NCBI GenBank assembly: GCA_015999765.1
Contig: JAECQR010000006.1
Span: 102,469-166,468 of the forward strand
DNA length: 64,000 nucleotides
From: Flavobacteriia bacterium
GTDB lineage: Bacteria > Bacteroidota > Bacteroidia > Flavobacteriales > Weeksellaceae
Reading direction: 5' to 3'
Positions 58,503-64,000 of this stretch are shown in pieces. The notes beneath the pieces were generated by a model that had not been told where the DNA came from, searched no databases, and saw only the letters and a list, made by a program, of their open reading frames with translations. The stretch's first letter is position 1. Every line of letters begins with the position of its first letter. The position numbers and the translations under genes were made by a program.

Positions 58503-60212
58503 ATGAAAACATTTTTACCTTTATTTATATTTTGCACAGTTCTCGCCAATGCTCAAACGGAAGTTAAATGGAAAAAAGTTTTTGGCGGGAGCCAAGGTGA
58601 CTCGTTTTCGAAACAGGTTAAAACAACAGACTCTAATTTTGTTTTTTCCGGCTCAACAAGCAGTTCAGATGGGGATTTGCCGGTTAACTATGGGTCAAAC
58701 GATGTGGTCGTTTCAAAAATAACAAAAGACGGAAACATTCTTTGGACTAAAGTTATAGGTGGTAACGACTATGATGCTCCGCAGGATATGATAAAAACAA
58801 GTGATGGAGGAGTCATTTTAACTGTATTAAGCAGTTCGAATACGGACTTTTTTCCACAACATTATGGAAATGAGAGCAGTTATGATGTTTATGTCATTAA
58901 ACTAGATAAAGATGGTAATATTTTGTGGAGTAAATTTATTGGAGGCTCGGGGGAAGAATCTAAAGCATCTGTAGTTTCAACAAATTCAGGTTATGTCGTA
59001 GCTATAAACTCCATTTCAAATGATTTCGATTTTGAAAGTTTGTATGGTGGTAAAAATATACTCGTGATAAAATTTGACGAGGCCGGAAATATTATTTGGC
59101 GCAAAAATCTGGCTGGGTCAAATGACGAAGTGTTTGAAGATTTACGATCTTTTGATCAGGAAAATGTTTTATTAGCAATTAATTCTGATTCTACTGACGG
59201 CAGTTTCTCGAATAGTACTACGACGATAAAAAAAGGCTTTGTGGTAAAAATTAATTCAGAAGGGGATGTGGTATTTTCTACACCAATAATTACAGATAAT
59301 CCAAACTTAGTTAATTCTGTTTCTACGATTAATTCTTTCAACAATCAATATTTTGCCGTCGGCACTGAACGAAAAGAATCCTTTCAAGCAGTAGGTATTA
59401 TAAAACATTTTGATGCGATGCTCGTGAATTTTTCAGAAAGCGGATCACTTCTTTGGAAGAAAAATTATTCATGGAAAGTAAGCACATCAAATAATTCAGA
59501 AACCTACTACGATGGAGCGCTCTTTATAGAACAAACCATTGACAACCATATTCTGCTCAGCGGAGTAACCTATATCCACGAAGATTCTATGTATGGAATA
59601 AACCTTATTTCATCCTGGTTAAAAAAGATTGATATGCAAGGGAACTTAGTAAATACAATTGGACGCATATCGAGGACCTACAAGTTAGAGAAACTGCCAA
59701 ACGGTCTGTTTATAGATCATGCATATAAATACGAATACGGACCTTATGGTGTTACTTCCATTTACGACCTCCAAATTGTGACTCCTGACGGAATGAATTT
59801 TTTGCCTAGCTCATCATTTAAAAGTGTTTTGACTACAGACAAACATTTGGGAACCCGTACTAGTACCAGTACGGTAGATGGCAATAATCTAATTCTTTTT
59901 AGCAATCGGAATAATCTTATAGAATCTTCTATTTGGATCACAAGGATCCAGTCATCAGAATTTACAACTACTGAACTTGCATCAGAAGAAGTAGAAGCTA
60001 CAAAAGTGGATATTTATCCGAATCCGACCTCCAACTTCATCAAGTTATCAAGGAAAGCAAACATTATTTCTCTTTACGATACTTCCGGTAAAATGCTGAT
60101 CACCGCAAAAGATACTGACGTGATCGATTTAACTAAATTTTTAAAAGGCGTTTATTTTCTTAAAGTACAGATTGACGATAAAACCAAATCTTTTAAAGTG
60201 ATCAAAAATTAA
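58503..60212 (+). CDS. T9SS type A sorting domain-containing protein, repeat-rich
   Basis: Signal peptide from ATG 58503; KDGNILWxKxIGG repeats; VDIYPNPTSNFIKLSRKANIISLYDTSGKML... T9SS CTD. Confidence 0.88.
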   Translation: MKTFLPLFIFCTVLANAQTEVKWKKVFGGSQGDSFSKQVKTTDSNFVFSGSTSSSDGDLPVNYGSNDVVVSKITKDGNILWTKVIGGNDYDAPQDMIKTSDGGVILTVLSSSNTDFFPQHYGNESSYDVYVIKLDKDGNILWSKFIGGSGEESKASVVSTNSGYVVAINSISNDFDFESLYGGKNILVIKFDEAGNIIWRKNLAGSNDEVFEDLRSFDQENVLLAINSDSTDGSFSNSTTTIKKGFVVKINSEGDVVFSTPIITDNPNLVNSVSTINSFNNQYFAVGTERKESFQAVGIIKHFDAMLVNFSESGSLLWKKNYSWKVSTSNNSETYYDGALFIEQTIDNHILLSGVTYIHEDSMYGINLISSWLKKIDMQGNLVNTIGRISRTYKLEKLPNGLFIDHAYKYEYGPYGVTSIYDLQIVTPDGMNFLPSSSFKSVLTTDKHLGTRTSTSTVDGNNLILFSNRNNLIESSIWITRIQSSEFTTTELASEEVEATKVDIYPNPTSNFIKLSRKANIISLYDTSGKMLITAKDTDVIDLTKFLKGVYFLKVQIDDKTKSFKVIKN

Positions 60213-60297
60213 ATGGTTAATCTTGCTAAAAAAATTCAAAAAACATTCTCGCGAAAAGATTTTGGTAAAGAAACTCTGTAGCACTGGCAAAAAAAAA

Positions 60298-60313
60298 CCT
60301 GTCAAAAGACAGG
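60298..60313 (-). terminator. terminator of the 60340..62154 gene
   Basis: CCTGTC-AAAA-GACAGG with A-run on + side. Confidence 0.65.
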
Positions 60314-60339
60314 CTGATGTTAATAATATCAGGTAATTT

Positions 60340-62154
60340 TTATTTCGTCTTATTTTCGGGAATTACAAGACCTGTGATTTTACTTTTGTAATCTGCCAAT
60401 TGGGTCTGAATGGTTTTCACATTATCATTGAAAAACGTAGTTTCCGAAAATAATCTCTCATAATATTCTACGCCTTCGGTTAGATTGCTTTTAAAAGTTT
60501 TCCATTTCTTAACCTGTGCATTGGTAAAATTTTCTGAGAAATCGTCAATTTCATTTTTTAGGTATTCGACGTACATTTTCAGTTCGTTCACGAAGAGATT
60601 CGGTCGACCGTTCTCAAGCATTACATTTTTCTCACCGTAAATATGCTGTACCATATCTGCCAGCGAAACTTCTTTGTTAAAATAAGCGAGATTTGGGCCC
60701 GGACAAACCACTACGCCCTGCTTTTCCCCTTTGACCGTAAGTTCATTTTCAAGATAAGATGAGTTCACCAAACCTACGCAAAGACATGATTTTTCAGTAA
60801 TTTTAGTCTTTGTTCTGTCGTATTCGCGATCGCTGATCTCATTTTTCTGGAGCTCCAGGTCATTCAGTTTAATGGTTTGATATTTTCGGGAGGCTGTACA
60901 GATTCCCTGAGGCGAAAATTCTTTGCTCAGTGCCAAAAACTTTTTAGGGCATGAACTTCCGGCTTTGTTCTGAAGCACTTTCTGTTGTTTCAGAAATTCA
61001 TTGGTTGTTCCTTTAACGGTATTGAAAGGTATTCCCAGCGGTGAAATATTGCTGAGATAAAAATCGTCTTCTTTAGATTTCGATAATAACTGACGCGTTT
61101 CTTTGTCTACAGAAGTTGCTTCCGGTACGAGTAAAAACGGTGAACCCCAACCGACACTGTCAAGCTGATAATTTTCCAGTAAAAATTCATGCTCTTCTGC
61201 TGTTCCTACGCCGCCCTGCACCGTAATCTTCATCTCCAGCGGTTCTGGGGGACAAGGCAATTCTTTCTGCGTTAAAGCTTTTGCCATCAAATCGTGTGCG
61301 GAAGCGATGAGCTCGTCTTTCTTTTGCTTAAATTCTTCCATGATCGGTCCTAAAAGCAATCCGTCAGTCGCAAAGGCATGTCCCCCACAGTTCAATCCGG
61401 ATTCAACACGGTATTCCGAAACCCAAAGTCCTTTTTTTGCCAGAAAATTCCCCTGAATCATCGCAGAACGGAAGTCGCTTACTTTAAGAATAATTTTCTT
61501 TTTCAGTTCTCCCTTTTCATTTGGAAAAAAATCGGGAAATGACTCAAAATAACTGTAAAGTCTGGGATTCATACCTGCAGAAAGTACCACAGAAGAAGAA
61601 AGTTTGCTGTTTGCAAACCCGCGCAGCGATACGTGTGCATCATTATAAATCACAGGCAACTGGATGTTTTTATCAAAATTGTCTTTGTCTACTTTGGTCA
61701 TGATGTTCACATCAATACTTCCCGGAGAAAGATGAGTGTCCAAAAATTTTCTGACGTTTTCTGTGAAATTATCTTTCTGCCCGGCAAGATTTTTCAGGCC
61801 GTTTCTTACATTTGATTTGTTGGGAAGTATCGAAATGTACTGGTTAAGCGCATCTTTACTTTTGCTGAGTTCCTGCTTTAAATTTTCGAATTTCAAATTC
61901 ACCACATCATCCACCATATCCAGGTACGCTGTGATTCTTTTTGCGCGGTAATCTTCAATTTTATTCGTGATTTCGGTATAACTGAAATTATTTTTCTGGT
62001 GATAGAGGCGGTTCATTCTCTCAATAATTTCATCGTCAATGATAGAAATTACTGATGAAATACCATACTGCGCTACTTTTATAGGACTGTCGATGGTATA
62101 GGCAAGTCCCATTACCGGGATGTGAAAATTGTGGACGGGTGTCTTTTCCTTCAT
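60340..62154 (-). CDS. uncharacterised protein with nitronate monooxygenase/FabK-like motifs and Cys-rich C terminus
   Basis: HIPVMGLAYTIDSPIKVAQYGISSVISI; GLNCGGHAFATDGLLLGPIMEEF; ITVQGGVGTAEEHEFLLENYQLDSVGWGSPFLLVPEA; Cys 402, 419, 457, 459, 484. Confidence 0.65.
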   Translation of the reverse strand: MKEKTPVHNFHIPVMGLAYTIDSPIKVAQYGISSVISIIDDEIIERMNRLYHQKNNFSYTEITNKIEDYRAKRITAYLDMVDDVVNLKFENLKQELSKSKDALNQYISILPNKSNVRNGLKNLAGQKDNFTENVRKFLDTHLSPGSIDVNIMTKVDKDNFDKNIQLPVIYNDAHVSLRGFANSKLSSSVVLSAGMNPRLYSYFESFPDFFPNEKGELKKKIILKVSDFRSAMIQGNFLAKKGLWVSEYRVESGLNCGGHAFATDGLLLGPIMEEFKQKKDELIASAHDLMAKALTQKELPCPPEPLEMKITVQGGVGTAEEHEFLLENYQLDSVGWGSPFLLVPEATSVDKETRQLLSKSKEDDFYLSNISPLGIPFNTVKGTTNEFLKQQKVLQNKAGSSCPKKFLALSKEFSPQGICTASRKYQTIKLNDLELQKNEISDREYDRTKTKITEKSCLCVGLVNSSYLENELTVKGEKQGVVVCPGPNLAYFNKEVSLADMVQHIYGEKNVMLENGRPNLFVNELKMYVEYLKNEIDDFSENFTNAQVKKWKTFKSNLTEGVEYYERLFSETTFFNDNVKTIQTQLADYKSKITGLVIPENKTK

Positions 62155-62341
62155 GTATTTGGGGATATTGGTGATATTATAATTTAGAAAACCATCAAAA
62201 ATAGATTATTATTATTGACTATGCAGCGAATACGATATTAAAAATGATTTCATTAAGCATGACTTTTGTCAGTATTGATATAAATAGGGCTCGTTTTTCC
62301 TTAATTGCTAAAAAAGTGTAATTTTAGGCAAATTCTTATCA

Positions 62342-63832
62342 ATGAAAATTTACGGCATAGACCAACTTACGATTACCGATGTAATTGCGATCCTGAATAA
62401 CCCATCAAAAGCAAAACTTAATAAGGAAGCGAAACAGAAGATTCTTAAATCTCAGCAAAATGTACAGCAGATCGTAGAATCCGACCGCACCGTTTACGGA
62501 ATCAACACAGGTTTCGGACCGCTATGCGATGTAAAGATTTCTGAGGAGGAAACAGCACAGCTCCAGCACAACCTGATTATTTCGCATGCTGTGGGTGTAG
62601 GAAAACCCATTGCCAAAGATTTATCGAAAGTAATGATGATTGCAAAGATTCATGCTTTATCTAAAGGATTTTCTGGCGTATCTCTGGAAGTTATTGAAAG
62701 GCTGATTTTAATGCTCGAAAAAGATATTATTCCTGTCGTTCCGGAACAGGGTTCCGTTGGCGCTTCGGGCGACCTCGCCCCTTTGGCCCATTTGGTCCTG
62801 CCGCTTTTAGGCCTGGGAAAAGTATGGGAAAAAGATATACTGGTAGAAACTTCCGAAGTGCTCGAAAAACATGGCTTAGAGCCACTAATCTTAGGTCCGA
62901 AAGAAGGTCTGGGATTAATCAACGGAACGCAGTTTATCCTGGCACACGCAATTTTGGGTCTTCACAAGTTTGAATATCTTTTAAATCTTGCCGACTTAAC
63001 TGCCGCTATGTCATTGGAAGCGTACCGCGGCTCCTCCAGTCCGTTCAAAAAGGAACTACACGAAATCCGCCCTTTTGATGGCAGTAAAAAAGTAGCGGCA
63101 AGAATGCTGAAGTTTCTGGAGAATTCGGAAAATCTTAAGGAACACGAATTCTGTGACAGAGTTCAGGATCCGTATTCCATGCGTTGTGTTCCTCAGGTAC
63201 ATGGAGCAAGCAGAAACGCCTTTGAACATTTAAAGAACCTTGCAGAAACGGAATTGAATTCGGTTACTGACAACCCGATTATTTTAAGCTCGGAAGAGTC
63301 TATATCAGGCGGTAATTTCCACGGACAGCTACTAGCCTTACCGTTAGATTACTGTACTTTGGCCGCTGCTGAACTGGGCAATATTTCGGACCGGAGAAGT
63401 TACCTTTTACTGGAAGGAAAATTTGGCTTGCCAAGACTTTTGACGGAGAGTTCAGGATTAAACTCCGGCTTTATGATTCCGCAATACACGTCTGCAGCAT
63501 TAGTTACGGAAAATAAAACTTTATGTTTCCCAGCCTCAGCTGATTCAATTCCCACGAGTTTAGGGCAGGAAGATCATGTCTCAATGGGAAGCATATCAGG
63601 GCGTAAATTTAACCAGGTTTTAGGAAATTTAGAAAATATATTGGCGGTAGAACTTATGTTCGGAGCTCAGGGATTAGAATTCCGGAGACCCGCAAAATGC
63701 TCTACATATGTTGAAAAGGCGTATGCCCTCATCCGCACAAAAGTAGCGAAATTAGAAGATGACAGGTTAATTGGGGATGATATTCTTGCGATAGCGGAAT
63801 TAGTAAGAAATCTAATGTTTGATGTTGAATAG
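62342..63832 (+). CDS. hutH: histidine ammonia-lyase
   Basis: YGINTGFGPLCDV, QHNLIISHAVGVG, GSVGASGDLAPLAHLVLPLLG (ASG for the MIO cofactor), GLINGTQFILAH. Confidence 0.93.
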   Translation: MKIYGIDQLTITDVIAILNNPSKAKLNKEAKQKILKSQQNVQQIVESDRTVYGINTGFGPLCDVKISEEETAQLQHNLIISHAVGVGKPIAKDLSKVMMIAKIHALSKGFSGVSLEVIERLILMLEKDIIPVVPEQGSVGASGDLAPLAHLVLPLLGLGKVWEKDILVETSEVLEKHGLEPLILGPKEGLGLINGTQFILAHAILGLHKFEYLLNLADLTAAMSLEAYRGSSSPFKKELHEIRPFDGSKKVAARMLKFLENSENLKEHEFCDRVQDPYSMRCVPQVHGASRNAFEHLKNLAETELNSVTDNPIILSSEESISGGNFHGQLLALPLDYCTLAAAELGNISDRRSYLLLEGKFGLPRLLTESSGLNSGFMIPQYTSAALVTENKTLCFPASADSIPTSLGQEDHVSMGSISGRKFNQVLGNLENILAVELMFGAQGLEFRRPAKCSTYVEKAYALIRTKVAKLEDDRLIGDDILAIAELVRNLMFDVE

Positions 63833-63855
63833 AATTGTATCAATATACATTATAA

Positions 63856-63880
63856 AAACTTCATATTTTTATGGAGTTTT
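63856..63880 (+). terminator. terminator downstream of hutH
   Basis: AAACTTCATA-TTTT-TATGGAGTTTTTTT. Confidence 0.6.
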
Positions 63881-63955
63881 TTTGTACAACCTCTGAAGTT
63901 GTAGTCATTTTTTCCCTTCACTTGCTTTCTATATTGAGCTATATGGCCAAAAAAA

Positions 63956-63987
63956 AAATCCTCAATCACATACATGATTGAGGATTT
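63956..63987 (-). terminator. intrinsic terminator, probably of a minus-strand gene beyond the window
   Basis: AAATCCTCAATCA-CATACA-TGATTGAGGATTT with A-run on + side. Confidence 0.65.
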
Positions 63988-64000
63988 AAAAAGACTGGCG

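Noticed and set aside
1-64000. CRISPR arrays, tRNA/rRNA genes, prophage
   Set aside because: None seen by eye: no regularly spaced direct repeats with spacers, no tRNA-like cloverleaf sequences and no phage structural genes. A tRNAscan/CRISPR tool run would be decisive.

Overview
This 64 kb window looks like an ordinary chromosomal segment of a Flavobacteriia bacterium of the Chryseobacterium/Kaistella type. Supporting signs are TANNTTTG-like -7 promoter elements, T9SS type A sorting-domain proteins, GldB/GldC and a PorV/PorQ-family protein. About 53 protein-coding genes are supportable. Most are housekeeping or metabolic: ThyA, NadE, SbcCD, UvrC, HutH, a M1 aminopeptidase, a DPP4-like S9 peptidase, an acyl-CoA carboxylase beta subunit, a TsaC/Sua5-like protein and CbpA/CbpM. 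I saw no rRNA, tRNA, CRISPR array or prophage. The main points of interest are: (1) a PhoR/PhoB-like two-component system next to a TonB-dependent receptor, a lipoprotein and a stand-alone TonB-C-terminal-like secreted protein, with 11-bp-phased TTMAYA direct repeats resembling Pho boxes in two intergenic regions; (2) a REP-associated tyrosine transposase (RAYT) surrounded by GGGCTTTAGCCC-type REP palindromes, with another copy about 5 kb away; (3) an unannotated 20-codon ORF (MVQFVLEIAMKIMDFVSSLF) followed by a perfect intrinsic terminator; (4) an orphan terminator with upstream structure between divergent genes, a candidate sRNA; (5) a secreted protein built of five 24-residue repeats; (6) a nitronate-monooxygenase-like protein with a cysteine-rich C-terminal extension, divergent from hutH; (7) a membrane-anchored barnase paired with barstar. 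All family calls come from reading motifs by eye; no database search was run.
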